A stretch of 64,000 nucleotides of DNA from Halomonas denitrificans (GCA_019800895.1 JAHVKF010000002.1:248001-312000), one strand, 5' to 3'. Positions 17,114 through 25,881 are shown, counted from the stretch's first letter. Notes: generated from the letters alone by a model not told the origin. Program-made: numbers and translations.

Positions 17114-18628
17114 CTACTCCCCCTGGCCCATCGAGTAACCACGTTCGCCGTCGAAGGTGTAGAGGTTCTCGGTCTTGATGAAGTCCAGGCCGGCGGCTTC
17201 GAACTTCGCCAGCAGGTCGAGGATCTCGCGGTGGCCCACGCCGTCGCCGTCCGGCGTGCGGAAGCGGCAGCGCCAGTGGTCCGTGCAGCGCGTTTCGGGA
17301 ATGCCGTCCGGGTAGACCTTGACCCCGCGATTGGTGACGATCACCAGATCGAACGCGGTGCCTTCGGCCAGCGTTTCGAGCCGACGACCGAGCACGTCCG
17401 GGTTGCGGTCGTTGGTGTCCCAGTCCAGGAACACGTCGACGCCGTGCAGCACCTTGTCGGGGCGTGCCTCCGCGCGCGGCCAGCTGTCCTCGGCCCGCGG
17501 CAGCGCGCCCTGCGTGGCGCCCTTCCCTTTCCGCACGTCGCCGTCGGGACGCGTGCCGAGTCGGTCGATCACCGCCTCGCCGAACGCCCGGGTGCCGAGC
17601 TTGCGCCGGCTGCGGCCTTCGCGGTACAGGTCGGCGGTGTGCAGGCCGTCGGCCAGGGTGGCCAGCCATGCGTTGTGGATGGTCTCGGCGGTCGAGGTGT
17701 CGCCGAGGTAGCGCAGCATCTCGATCGCGGCCAGCAGCAGGCCCGACGGGTTGGCGACGTCCTGGCCGGCGATGTCCGGCGCCGAACCGTGCACGGCCTC
17801 GAACATCGCGAAGCCCTCGCCGATGTTGGCCGAACCGCCGAGGCCCACGGAGCCGGTGATCTGCGCGGCGACGTCGGAGACGATGTCGCCGTAGAGGTTC
17901 GGCGCGACGACCACGTCGAACATCTCCGGCCGGTCGGCCAGCAGGGCGGTGCCGATGTCGATGATCATGTGCTTCGCGTCGATACCGGGATAGTCGGCGG
18001 CGATCCGGTCGAAGGTGCGATGGAACAGACCATCGGTGACCTTCATGATGTTGTCCTTGGTCAGGCAGTGGACCGTGTCGCGACCCTGCGACTTCGCCAG
18101 CTCGAAGGCATAGCGGATCAGCCGCTCGCTGCCCGGTTCGGAAATCAGCTTGAGGCACTGGGTGACTTCCGGCGTCTGGCGGTGCTCGATGCCGGCGTAG
18201 GTGTCTTCCTCGTTCTCGCGAACGATCACCAGGTCCATGTCCGGGTGCCGCGTGTCGACCCAGGGGTGCCAGGCGCGGCAGGGGCGGACGTTGGCGAACA
18301 GGCCCAGCGCCTTGCGCAGGGTCACGTTCAGGCTCTTGTAGCCGCCGCCCTGGGGCGTGGTGATCGGCCCCTTCAGCAGCACGCGATGCTCGCGGATGGC
18401 GTCCCAGGCGTCCTGCGGAATGCCCGAGGTCACGCCGTCGAGGAAGCACTGCTCCCCGACCGTGATCGGCTGGAACGCGACGCGCGCACCGGCCGCGTCG
18501 AGCACGGCGCACACCGCCGCGGTGATCTCGGGCCCGATGCCGTCGCCCTCGGCCAGGGCGACCGGGATGCGCTCGGCGTTGGTGCCCGGGGCGCGGGTGG
18601 CCCGGGACTCGCTCATGCGTGCTGACAT
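17114..18628 (-). CDS. icd: NADP-type isocitrate dehydrogenase, long form
   Basis: Isocitrate dehydrogenase oxidatively decarboxylates isocitrate to 2-oxoglutarate in the TCA cycle. The 504-residue protein has the beta-decarboxylating dehydrogenase core, including 'GDGIGPEI', 'LKGPITTP', 'IVRENEEDTYAGIEH' with the substrate Arg/Tyr region, 'DIVSDVAAQITGSVGL' and 'FEAVHGSAPDIAG'. About 150 extra C-terminal residues follow the core, as in the Thermus-type homodimeric enzyme rather than the 416-residue E. coli form. ATG 18628 has GAGGA eight bases upstream; the longer frame runs through a tandem repeat and is rejected. Cofactor choice is not certain from sequence alone. A LysR gene is divergent 251 bp away, so it may control icd. 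Confidence 0.92.
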   Translation of the reverse strand: MSARMSESRATRAPGTNAERIPVALAEGDGIGPEITAAVCAVLDAAGARVAFQPITVGEQCFLDGVTSGIPQDAWDAIREHRVLLKGPITTPQGGGYKSLNVTLRKALGLFANVRPCRAWHPWVDTRHPDMDLVIVRENEEDTYAGIEHRQTPEVTQCLKLISEPGSERLIRYAFELAKSQGRDTVHCLTKDNIMKVTDGLFHRTFDRIAADYPGIDAKHMIIDIGTALLADRPEMFDVVVAPNLYGDIVSDVAAQITGSVGLGGSANIGEGFAMFEAVHGSAPDIAGQDVANPSGLLLAAIEMLRYLGDTSTAETIHNAWLATLADGLHTADLYREGRSRRKLGTRAFGEAVIDRLGTRPDGDVRKGKGATQGALPRAEDSWPRAEARPDKVLHGVDVFLDWDTNDRNPDVLGRRLETLAEGTAFDLVIVTNRGVKVYPDGIPETRCTDHWRCRFRTPDGDGVGHREILDLLAKFEAAGLDFIKTENLYTFDGERGYSMGQGE

Positions 18629-18659
18629 GGAATGATCCTCTGGTTCGTAGCGGAGCCTG

Positions 18660-18724
18660 GTTCGATGCACCGGTTCGATGCGCTCGTTCGATGCGCTCGT
18701 TCGATGCGCTCGTTCGATGCAACC
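18660..18724. repeat. Five tandem 13-bp units upstream of icd
   Basis: Units of gttcgatgcgctc at 18673, 18686 and 18699 are identical; the flanking units at 18660 and 18712 differ only in the last three or four bases. The array lies 32-96 bp upstream of the icd start, in the probable promoter or 5' leader. Confidence 0.9.
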
Positions 18725-18833
18725 GTCCGCGTGATCCGTCCCTTGTAGCCGAGCCGACCCGAACGCAGGCTGAACGGGCCGGGATTCTAGGAAATGGGGA
18801 ATGTAGGGTAAAGTGAAGATGTTTTCCCCTATG

Positions 18834-18851
18834 CATAGATTTTTATCTATG
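18834..18851. promoter_or_regulatory. Palindromic site in LysR/icd divergent region
   Basis: CATAGAT-TTTT-ATCTATG is a perfect 18-bp inverted repeat with 7-bp arms in an AT-rich patch. It lies 28 bp before the LysR start. LysR-type proteins commonly bind such dyads near their own divergent promoter, so this is a plausible autoregulatory operator. No second copy was seen. Confidence 0.55.
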
Positions 18852-18879
18852 TTCGATCGCACCTGCCGGGAGGCCCGCC

Positions 18880-19851
18880 GTGCGCGTCACGTTCCACCAG
18901 CTGCACATCCTGCGCACCGTCGCCGAGCAGGGTTCGATCGCCGCGGCCGCGCGCAAGCTTCACCTGACCGCGCCGACCCTGTCGGTCCAGCTGCGCCAGT
19001 TGACCGAGCAGTTGGGGTTGCCGCTGTACCAGGTGGTCGGCCGCAAGCTCCGGCTCACCGGCGCCGGCCGGGACGCGGTCGAAGCGGCGCGCCGGATCGA
19101 CGACGAACTGCGACGGCTGGAGCAACGGCTCGCCGCGCGGGGCGGCATCGAGCGCGGCCGGCTCCGGATCGCGGCGGTATCGACCGCCGAGTACATGCTT
19201 CCCGGCCTGCTGGGCAGGTTCCGCCAGGCCCATCCCGGCATCGAGGCCAGCCTGCGCATCCTGCCTCGCGACCGGCTGCTCGAGCGGCTGGACCAGGGCC
19301 TGGACGACGGCTACCTGATGACCCGGCCGCCGACCGATCGCGACGTGCGCACCGAGCGAATCGGCGCCAACCCCCTGGTGATGATCGCCGCACCGGACCA
19401 CCCGTGGACGCGCCGCCGGCGAATCGACTTCCGCGACGTCGCGGGCGCCCGCTTCGTGGTCCGCGAGCAGGGCTCGGGCACGCGCCTGTGGACCGAGGAA
19501 TGGCTGGCCCGCTTCGAGGCCGAACTCGCGCCCGAACTCGAACTGGGCAGCAACGAGGCGATCAAGCACGCCGTTCGTGCCGGCCACGGCCTGGCCGTGA
19601 TCTCCCTGCATGCGGTCCGCCTCGAACTCGAGGCCGGCCTCCTGGCGCTTCCCGCGGTCCCGCATTTTCCGGCGCCGGTGCACTGGCACCTGGTCCAGCG
19701 CAGCGACACGGCCGCCACGCCCGCCGCCGAGGCCTTCCGGTCCCACCTGCGCACCGAAATGCCGGCCCTGGACGAGGAACTCCGCGCCCTGCTCGTCGAG
19801 CACCTGGGCCGGACCACGGTCGATCGCCAGAACCTGTTCGGATCCGAATAG
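18880..19851 (+). CDS. LysR-type transcriptional regulator, CbbR-like
   Basis: The 323-residue protein starts at GTG 18880, with GGGAGG about six bases before it. Residues 1-60 form the winged helix-turn-helix: 'LHILRTVAEQGSIAAAARKL' and 'TAPTLSVQLRQLTEQLG'. The C-terminal effector-binding domain spans about 90-300, beginning 'LRIAAVSTAEYMLPGLLGRF', which resembles the CbbR/RbcR branch. The effector is unknown; CbbR relatives sense metabolites such as NADPH or sugar phosphates. The gene is divergent from icd, with a perfect palindrome and a tandem repeat between them, making control of icd or of itself likely. No RuBisCO genes are in the window, so a classical CbbR role is not supported here. 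Confidence 0.88.
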   Translation: MRVTFHQLHILRTVAEQGSIAAAARKLHLTAPTLSVQLRQLTEQLGLPLYQVVGRKLRLTGAGRDAVEAARRIDDELRRLEQRLAARGGIERGRLRIAAVSTAEYMLPGLLGRFRQAHPGIEASLRILPRDRLLERLDQGLDDGYLMTRPPTDRDVRTERIGANPLVMIAAPDHPWTRRRRIDFRDVAGARFVVREQGSGTRLWTEEWLARFEAELAPELELGSNEAIKHAVRAGHGLAVISLHAVRLELEAGLLALPAVPHFPAPVHWHLVQRSDTAATPAAEAFRSHLRTEMPALDEELRALLVEHLGRTTVDRQNLFGSE

Positions 19852-19908
19852 CGCCTTGCCAACCGGTATAGTGGCTCCAGGGACGCCAATGAACCGGAGG
19901 GACACCGC

Positions 19909-21009
19909 ATGAAGACCGACTTCGTACTTTCGCTCGGCCTTGCCACGAGCATCGCAATGGGGCTGGCCAGCAGCGGTGCAGTCGCCCAGAGCCCGACCGA
20001 CCTGGAGGCCGCCGGCCTCGAGCACGCCACGCCCTCGACCACGCCGAATGAACCCGCGGTGCGCGGTGCCCAGCGCGGCACGCTGCTCGACCAGGGCGTA
20101 TTGCTGGTGCCCGAGTCGACCAACGACCGCGTGATGGCCTTCGACCCGTTCGACGGCACGCTGATCGATGCCGACTTCATCCCGGCCGACCCGACCAACC
20201 TGTCGACCCCGATCGAGGTGTTGCTGAACGACGCCCAGGACACCTTCCTGGTCAGCGACCAGCTCGAGGACGGCGTGTTCGCCTACGACCTGACCGGTGC
20301 ACCGCTGGGCCTGTTCGCGCCGGCCGGCGGCATCGACAACTCGATCCTCGACAACGTGCGCGGGATGGAGATCGACCCGGCCAACGGCAATCTGCTGGTC
20401 TCGACAGCCAGCGGCGCCAACGCCGACGCGATCGCCGAGTTCGATCCGGCGGGCAACTCGATCGGCAACCGCGTCGCTCCCGCCGCCGGCGGCATGGACA
20501 GCCCCTTCGACGTGCTGATCGAGGGCTCGACGATCTTCGCGCCCTCGATCACCAGCGACGCGATCCACGAGTTCGACCTGGCCGGCAGCTACCTCGGCGA
20601 TTTCGCCCCGGTCGACACCTTTCCCGAGCAGATGGCACCGCGCGCCGGCGGCGGCTACTTCGTTGCCAACTTCAGCGGCGGCCAGGAAGGCATCATCGAG
20701 TTCGACGCCGCCGGCACGGTGCTGAACGTGCTCGACGACCCGACGCTGGGCGGCTACCGCGGCGTGTACGAACTGGGCAACGGCAACCTGCTGGTCACCA
20801 ACGGCGGCGGCGTGCACGAGATGGACCGCACCGGCACCCTGGTCGAGACCGAGATCGGGAGCGTCAGCGCACGCTTCATCAGCTTCGTCCAGCGCGGCCA
20901 GGTGCTGCCGGAAGCCACCGAGGTGCCGACCTTGAGCCGCGCAGGCCTGCTGGCGATGCTGGCGCTGGTCGCCGGCCTCGGCGTGCTGGTGCTCCGCCGC
21001 GCCGGCTGA
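19909..21009 (+). CDS. Secreted beta-propeller-like protein with IPTL-CTERM tail
   Basis: The 366-residue product begins with a signal peptide (about 1-26, ending AVA-QS). The body has repeating blocks of the form 'NDRVMAFDPFDGTL', 'VFAYDLTG', 'GMEIDPANGNLLVS', 'IHEFDLAGSYLG' and 'IIEFDAAGTVLNV', typical of NHL/SMP-30-type beta-propeller blades. The C-terminus has VPTLSRAGLL followed by a hydrophobic helix and RR, the IPTL-CTERM sorting signal. Proteins with this tail are thought to be processed and sorted at the membrane in a PEP-CTERM-like way. No sorting enzyme gene is nearby. A purine-rich ribosome-binding site (GGAGGG) precedes the ATG, and a GC hairpin follows the stop. Binding partner and role are unknown. 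Confidence 0.85.
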   Translation: MKTDFVLSLGLATSIAMGLASSGAVAQSPTDLEAAGLEHATPSTTPNEPAVRGAQRGTLLDQGVLLVPESTNDRVMAFDPFDGTLIDADFIPADPTNLSTPIEVLLNDAQDTFLVSDQLEDGVFAYDLTGAPLGLFAPAGGIDNSILDNVRGMEIDPANGNLLVSTASGANADAIAEFDPAGNSIGNRVAPAAGGMDSPFDVLIEGSTIFAPSITSDAIHEFDLAGSYLGDFAPVDTFPEQMAPRAGGGYFVANFSGGQEGIIEFDAAGTVLNVLDDPTLGGYRGVYELGNGNLLVTNGGGVHEMDRTGTLVETEIGSVSARFISFVQRGQVLPEATEVPTLSRAGLLAMLALVAGLGVLVLRRAG

Positions 21010-21036
21010 GCCGGACCGCATGAGCGACTCTGCGCG

Positions 21037-21066
21037 CGCGCCCGGCCCTGCCGGGCGCGTTCGGTT
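21037..21066 (+). terminator. GC-rich hairpin after the IPTL-CTERM gene
   Basis: CGCGCCCGG pairs with CCGGGCGCG around CCCTG, followed by TTCGGTTTCG. The T-run is interrupted, so termination strength is uncertain. Confidence 0.6.
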
Positions 21067-21108
21067 TCGGGCCGCGTCAACCCCGGCCGCGTCAACCAAT
21101 CCGGCCCG

Positions 21109-21759
21109 ATGAGCGTTGACGACCGCATGAACAACGAACTCGCACTGGCCGACGGGGCGTCGATGGCGGGCGAGCGCGCGGCAACGCCCACCGATGATGC
21201 GAACGCGGAGGCACACTCGGGGGTTCAGTCGCTGGACGCCTTCCTGCACGAGGTCCAGGCGCGTGCGGTCGTCATCGCCCGGCTGGCGCTGGGCAACGAG
21301 GCCGACGCGCTGGACGCGGTGCAGGACGCGATGATCGCCTTCGTCCGCCGCTATTCCGATCGCCCCGCCGAGGAACGCCGACCGCTGTTCCATCGGATCC
21401 TCGACAACCGGATCATCGACGTCCACCGGACCCGCACGCGACGCGGCAAGTGGTGGTGGTCGAGCAGGAAGGTCGACGAGGACGGCGACACGCTGGATCC
21501 CGTCGACCGCGCCACGGCCGATCCGGCGGTGGCGCCGAGCCCGGAGGCGCACGCGGTGCACGAACAGTTCGCCGGGCGGCTCGATCGAGCCCTGGCCGCA
21601 CTGCCGCATCGCCAGCGCCAGGTGTTCCTGCTGCGCGCCTGGGAGGGCCTGGACGTGCGTGAGACCGCCGAAGCGCTCGGCGTGACGGCAGGATCGATCA
21701 AGACGCATTATTTCCGCGCGCAGGCGAAACTGCGCGAACTGCTGGAGAACGAGCAATGA
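21109..21759 (+). CDS. ECF-type RNA polymerase sigma factor
   Basis: The 216-residue protein has sigma region 2 (about residues 45-115: 'GNEADALDAVQDAMIAFVRRY' and 'HRILDNRIIDVHR') and region 4 (about 160-212: 'LPHRQRQVFLLRAWEGLDVRETAEALGV', 'GSIKTHYFRAQAKLRELL'). There is no region 3, so it belongs to the extracytoplasmic-function class. An N-terminal extension of about 45 residues is not conserved; a second ATG at 21127 is possible. Its stop overlaps the next start (ATGA at 21756), and the next two genes encode small membrane or exported proteins, the arrangement common in the xanthomonads. The overlapped partner is probably an anti-sigma-like or accessory factor. Confidence 0.9.
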   Translation: MSVDDRMNNELALADGASMAGERAATPTDDANAEAHSGVQSLDAFLHEVQARAVVIARLALGNEADALDAVQDAMIAFVRRYSDRPAEERRPLFHRILDNRIIDVHRTRTRRGKWWWSSRKVDEDGDTLDPVDRATADPAVAPSPEAHAVHEQFAGRLDRALAALPHRQRQVFLLRAWEGLDVRETAEALGVTAGSIKTHYFRAQAKLRELLENEQ

Positions 21760-22130
21760 ACGACCGTCCGCGACACGCCGATGACTGGACCGATTCGATC
21801 CGGACGAGCCTGGACCGGGAGGCCGCCGACGTGGCCGATCGGCACGCGGATCGACTGGCCGCGGCGCACCAGGCCGCGCTCCGGGCTCGCCCGCAAGCCC
21901 CGTCGGCCGCCCGGGCGCGATGGACCACGATGCTACCGATCGCGGCCAGCGTCGCGGTCGTCGCCCTGGCCGCCGTGCTGCTGAGCTCGAGCCCGGATCG
22001 TCCGGCGCCGATGCCGGAAACCACCGACCTCGAATTGCTGGCATCCGACGAGTTCGAACTGCTCGGCGACGATCTCGAGTTCTACGCCTGGCTGGCGACC
22101 CAGGACGCCGGCGAGCCGGAGCAGTCGTGA
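21756..22130 (+). CDS. DUF3619-like small membrane protein
   Basis: The 124-residue protein has a charged N-terminal half (about 1-55), one membrane helix (about 60-80, MLPIAASVAVVALAAVLL) and an acidic C-terminus with 'LLASDEFELLGDDLEFYAWLAT'-like sequence, here quoted as ELLGDDLEFYAWL. This matches the DUF3619 type that regularly follows an ECF sigma factor gene. Topology, with an N-terminal cytoplasmic part and one helix, would suit an anti-sigma factor, but it lacks an obvious zinc-binding motif. It overlaps the sigma gene by four bases and the next gene by one base, so the three are translated from one message. Confidence 0.75.
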   Translation: MNDRPRHADDWTDSIRTSLDREAADVADRHADRLAAAHQAALRARPQAPSAARARWTTMLPIAASVAVVALAAVLLSSSPDRPAPMPETTDLELLASDEFELLGDDLEFYAWLATQDAGEPEQS

Positions 22131-22867
22131 TGAAGACAAGGACGATTTCCCGCCCCCGCGTGACCACTCGACGCGCCGATCCAGCGCCCGAGGTCCGGCT
22201 CCTGGCGCGACTCGGCGCCGGGCTGATGCTGGCTGCCTTCGTGGCCACGATCGTGCTTGCATCGCCGCTGGCTTCGGCGCAGGAGTGGAAGGACCTGGAT
22301 GAAGGCCAGCAGGCGCTGCTCGCGCCGTGGTCGGACCGCTGGAACGACCTGCCCGACGAGAAGAAGGCCGAACTGCTGGACAACGCCGAACGCTGGGCCT
22401 CGATGACGTCGGAAGAGCGCGACGCGGTCCGCCGGCGACTCGAGCGCTGGCAGGCGATGAGCCCGGAAGAGCGGGAGCAGGCGCGCGAGCGCGCCGAGCG
22501 GCTTCGCGCGATGGGGCCGGAGCAGCAGCAGCGCCTGCGCGAGGCCCGGCGACGCCTGGAATCGCTTCCGCCGGAGCAGCGCGCGGCCCTGCGCGATCGC
22601 TGGGAGCGCATGGACGCCGAGCAGCGGCGAGCCTTTCTCCTCGGCATGCAGGCCGAACGGCGCGCCGGCGAACGACAGTGGCAGCGCCTCCTCACCGCCG
22701 GCGAGCGGCTCGAGTTGCGCGACCTCTGGGAATCGCTGGACCGGCGCGACCGTCGTCGCCTGATGCTGCGCATGCGCGACCTCGGCGATCCGGAACGCGC
22801 CGCCCTGGCGCGCGCCCTGATCAACGCCGATCCCGACGAGCGCGCCGCGCTGATCCGCGGCGAATGA
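22130..22867 (+). CDS. DUF3106 domain-containing exported protein
   Basis: The 245-residue protein has a twin-arginine-like basic start and a hydrophobic segment (about 28-50) ending SPLASAQ, so it is exported or anchored. The rest is almost entirely charged helix made of repeated units such as WASMTSEERDAV, WQAMSPEEREQ, LRAMGPEQQQRL and LESLPPEQRAAL, the short repeat pattern of DUF3106. Such repeats suggest a long helical or coiled-coil periplasmic protein. The ATG overlaps the DUF3619 stop (TGATGA), giving strict translational coupling. In related bacteria sigma factor, DUF3619 and DUF3106 occur as a set; the function of the set is not established. Confidence 0.85.
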   Translation: MKTRTISRPRVTTRRADPAPEVRLLARLGAGLMLAAFVATIVLASPLASAQEWKDLDEGQQALLAPWSDRWNDLPDEKKAELLDNAERWASMTSEERDAVRRRLERWQAMSPEEREQARERAERLRAMGPEQQQRLREARRRLESLPPEQRAALRDRWERMDAEQRRAFLLGMQAERRAGERQWQRLLTAGERLELRDLWESLDRRDRRRLMLRMRDLGDPERAALARALINADPDERAALIRGE

Positions 22868-22879
22868 GCCCCGCCCTTC

Positions 22880-23320
22880 GCGAGCGAGGCTCGCTCCTAC
22901 AGGCGATAGGTCTGCCGTTGCAGTCTCTCATCGCCATTCGCCCGCAAGCAGCCTCCAACAGGCAGACGATCATCCACCCCGTCGCCCCGGCCTTGAGCCG
23001 GGGCCCAGCGACTTTCCCTTGCTGCAAGGCTCTTCGCTATTCTCTTCGCGCCTTCGCGCTCATCGTCCAGTGAACGTCACCCAAAGACACTGGGTCCCGA
23101 ACCGAGCGGAATCATCGCGAGCTCGCTGAGCTGCGAAGCAGCGATGCCATCAAGTTTGGGACGACGGTGACGGAAGCAGTTCCTGCGGGAGGGCGCTCGC
23201 GCGCGAACCCGCCGCCGGATTCCCACACCCTGTAGGAGCCTGCCTTGCAGGCGAAAGGTTCAGCGAATTCCCGCCCTTCGCGAGCGAGGCTAGCTCCTAC
23301 AGGTAGGAGCTGCCGCTTGC
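22880..23320. repeat. REP-like elements and long-loop palindrome
   Basis: The gap 22868-23477 has no gene. REP-like pieces occur at 22886-22908, 22940-22967 and 23188-23320 in both orientations. A palindrome is at 22976-23012, a cttcgcg run at 23038-23066, and the 'gagctcgctgagctg' long-loop element at 23083-23167. Confidence 0.75.
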
Positions 23321-23477
23321 GCGCGAACCCCGCCGCAGACCGGAGCGATGAACCGGATCCCCCACCCCTGCCTGTCAACCGATCGGCTCGACCCCGCGTT
23401 GATGCAGGTGACGCGGTTGCCCCCGCGTCGAAGCACCCAACCGGATGACCACCAAACCAACGCACAAGGAGTTTCCG

Positions 23478-23966
23478 ATGAACCGCTTTTCCCGACCGAT
23501 GCTGCTCGCCTTCCTTCTCGCTGTCGCCGCCAATGCGCAGGCGGCCGTCGACGTTCAGCGCGACGTGACCCTGACCGACGACGCCGGCGGCACGCTGGTG
23601 ATCACGACCCAGGGCACGCTGGAGATCGGCGGCAGCGAGAGCCTGACCACCGCCGAATTCGACGGCTTCCAGCCGAACGCCGACGGCCGCACGATCAACG
23701 GCCAGATGGTCCGAAGCCGCTACCGCGATCTCGATGAACTGGTCACGACCTACGACGGCCTGCTCGAGTCCGAGAGCACCGACGCCGACGGCAACCCGGT
23801 GATCAACACGCTGGTGCTGGAGAACCTCCAGGTCCGGCGCGACGGCGACGGCCCGGAGTTCAGTGGCCAGGTGACCTGGAACGGCGAGACCGTGGATGCG
23901 GCCGAGCTGCCGCCGCAGGCGATCTACATCCTGCGCCGCGCGCTGCGCTTCTTCCGCTTCGCCTGA
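23478..23966 (+). CDS. Small exported hypothetical protein
   Basis: The 162-residue protein has a clear signal peptide (about 1-22, RPMLLAFLLAVAANAQA-A) and a strong AAGGAG ribosome-binding site before ATG 23478. The mature part is polar and beta-rich, with a TTAEFDGFQPNADGRTING segment and the repeated Thr/Asp pattern of a soluble periplasmic protein. I recognise no domain. The C-terminus 'YILRRALRFFRFA' is aromatic and basic, which might mediate membrane or surface contact. The gene has its own hairpin terminator and repeats on both sides, so no operon context. Confidence 0.7.
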   Translation: MNRFSRPMLLAFLLAVAANAQAAVDVQRDVTLTDDAGGTLVITTQGTLEIGGSESLTTAEFDGFQPNADGRTINGQMVRSRYRDLDELVTTYDGLLESESTDADGNPVINTLVLENLQVRRDGDGPEFSGQVTWNGETVDAAELPPQAIYILRRALRFFRFA

Positions 23967-23990
23967 GTGTCTTCAGGAGACCGCGAAACG

Positions 23991-24021
23991 ACGGGCGCCC
24001 TCGGGCGCCCGTTCTGCTTTT
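23991..24021 (+). terminator. Terminator after the exported protein
   Basis: ACGGGCGCC pairs with GGCGCCCGT around a short loop, then TCTGCTTTTGT. It lies 25 bases after the stop. Confidence 0.8.
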
Positions 24022-24059
24022 GTCACCATAAGGCGGCCGAGAAACAAGGGGTTGTTCGG

Positions 24060-24510
24060 ACGAGAACAAAAAGGGGTTTTCTCGCAGAGGCGCAAAGCCG
24101 CAGAGAACTGCAATTACATTAATCAATCGCCGGTACCGTGAATCGAAACGCCAATCGGCACCGACCCCCTCCGCGCCTGGAGCCTTTCGTTTCCAGGACT
24201 TTCCTCCGCGTTTCTGCGTCTCTGCGAGATAGCGCTTTTCCGTTCTGGCTTGATTCTGCTGCTCTTCGCGGTTCTTCGCCCCTCCGCGCCGTTGCATGCA
24301 TCCCCTAAAAAGGCGAAAACAAAGACACTGGGTCCCAAATCAAGTTTGGGACGACGGGCAGAGGGCCTGTGGGAGGCTGCCTGCAGGCGAACGAGCTACC
24401 TAGGGTGAAGTTCGCGGACAAGGTCGCTTCCTACAGACAATCCCCTTCTCGCCTTCGCTTTTCCTCTGCGACTTCGCGTCCCTGCGAGAAAAACGCTTTT
24501 CCAATTCGCC
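24060..24510. repeat. Composite repeats before the M20 pseudogene
   Basis: The gap 23967-24570 contains no gene. Facing runs of ttctcgcagagg (24078-24103) and ctgcgtctctgcgag (24212-24229), a cgaag/cttcgc run (24262-24300), a palindrome at 24322-24357, and a degenerate REPIN (24366-24438) are present. Confidence 0.75.
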
Positions 24511-24570
24511 CCGAAGCCTGAAAGGGCGACCTGCACGAGCCTGACAGCCCCCCCGACATCCGGTGACAGC

Positions 24571-25881
24571 TCAGTCTTCGGCGGCCAGCATGTAGTCGAT
24601 GGCCAGGTTGGCCAGGGCGCGGACGCCGGTCTTCATCGCCGATTCCTCGATCTGGAAATCGGGCGTATGGTGCGGCGCGACTTCGTTGGGCGCGAGGTGA
24701 CTCGGCGCGCCGCCGATCATCAGGAACAGGCCCGGCACCTCCCGCGCGTAGAAGGAAAAGTCCTCGGCACCGGTGATGGCGTCGACGACGCGAACCCGGT
24801 CGCCGCCGACCCGGTCGAGCGTCGGCCGCATGGCCTCGGTCAGCGCCGGGTCGTTGACGGTCACCGGATAGCCGCGCTCGATGTCGACCTCGGCGGTGGC
24901 CCCGAAACTCAGCGCGATGTGTTCGACGGTGCGACGGATGTCGGCGTGGATCTTCTCCTGCATGCCCGTGTCCAGCGTGCGGATCGTGCCGATGAGTTCG
25001 GCCGACTCGGGGATGATGTTGTTGCGAACGCCGGCCCGGACGCGACCGACGGAGATCACCGCCGCTTCGTTGGTCAGCTCGGTCTGTCGGCTGACGATCA
25101 GGTTCAGGCCGATCACCACCTGCGCGGCCACGGCGATCGGGTCGACCCCGGTCCACGGCGTCGACCCGTGGGTCTGCTTCCCGTTGATCGTGATCGTGAA
25201 CTAGTCGGAGGCGGCCAGCATGCCGCCGGGCCGGTAGCCGATCATGCCGGCCGGCGCGGGCGACCAGATGTGCTGGCCGAACACCACCTCGATGTCCGGA
25301 TCGTTCATCACGCCTTCGGCCACCATCAACTCGGCACCGCCCTCCTCACCGGGCGGCGTGCCCTCCTCGGCCGGCTGGAAGATGAACTTGATCGTGCCGG
25401 GCAGCTCTTCGCGGCGCGCCGCCATCATCTCGGCCACACCCATCAGCATGGCCATGTGGGTGTCATGGCCGCAGGCATGCGACACCGGCACCTCCTCGCC
25501 GAGGTACTCGCCGGTCACGTCGGGCGAAAACGGCAGACCGACCCGCGACGGCACGGGCAGCCCGTCCATGTCGGCGCGCAATCCGACGACCGGGCCCGGC
25601 TGTCCGCCGCGCAGCACCCCGACCACGCCGGTGTGGGCAACGCCGGTGGTGACCTCCATGTCCAGCTCGCGCAGGAACTCGGCGATGTAGGCAGACGTCT
25701 CGAATTCCCGGTTCGACAGCTCGGGGTTGCGGTGGAAGTGGCGACGCCACTCGACAACGTCGTCGTAGAGCCGCTCGGTCTCGGCGTCGATGTACGCGTG
25801 CCAGTCGTCGGCATCGGCAGCAAGCGCGTGGCTCGCGAGGACCAGCAGTGAGAGCGTAAGCAGGGACGGGAGTCGACGCAT
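24571..25881 (-). pseudogene. M20-family amidohydrolase/carboxypeptidase interrupted by an in-frame TAG
   Basis: The family hydrolyses N-acyl or peptide bonds with a two-metal site. Start ATG 25881 gives a signal peptide (about 1-21, LSLLVLASHALA). Metal-site motifs are intact: 'HACGHDTHMAML', 'PAEEGTPPG' and, after the break, a C-terminal 'HHTPDFQIEE'. Codon 227 is TAG (25201-25203), between 'MLAASD' and 'FTITINGKQTHGS'. Both sides remain in one frame with normal family sequence, 436 codons in all. Homologues usually carry a residue such as Trp here, so a single TGG to TAG change is the simplest cause. It could instead be a sequencing error or a suppressed stop. A truncated protein of 226 residues would lack the dimerisation and second metal-binding parts. 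Confidence 0.85.

Noticed and set aside
18629-18862. Longer start for isocitrate dehydrogenase
   Set aside because: The added 78 residues encode the 13-bp tandem repeat and unrelated sequence; ATG 18628 has a good ribosome-binding site and begins just before the family region.
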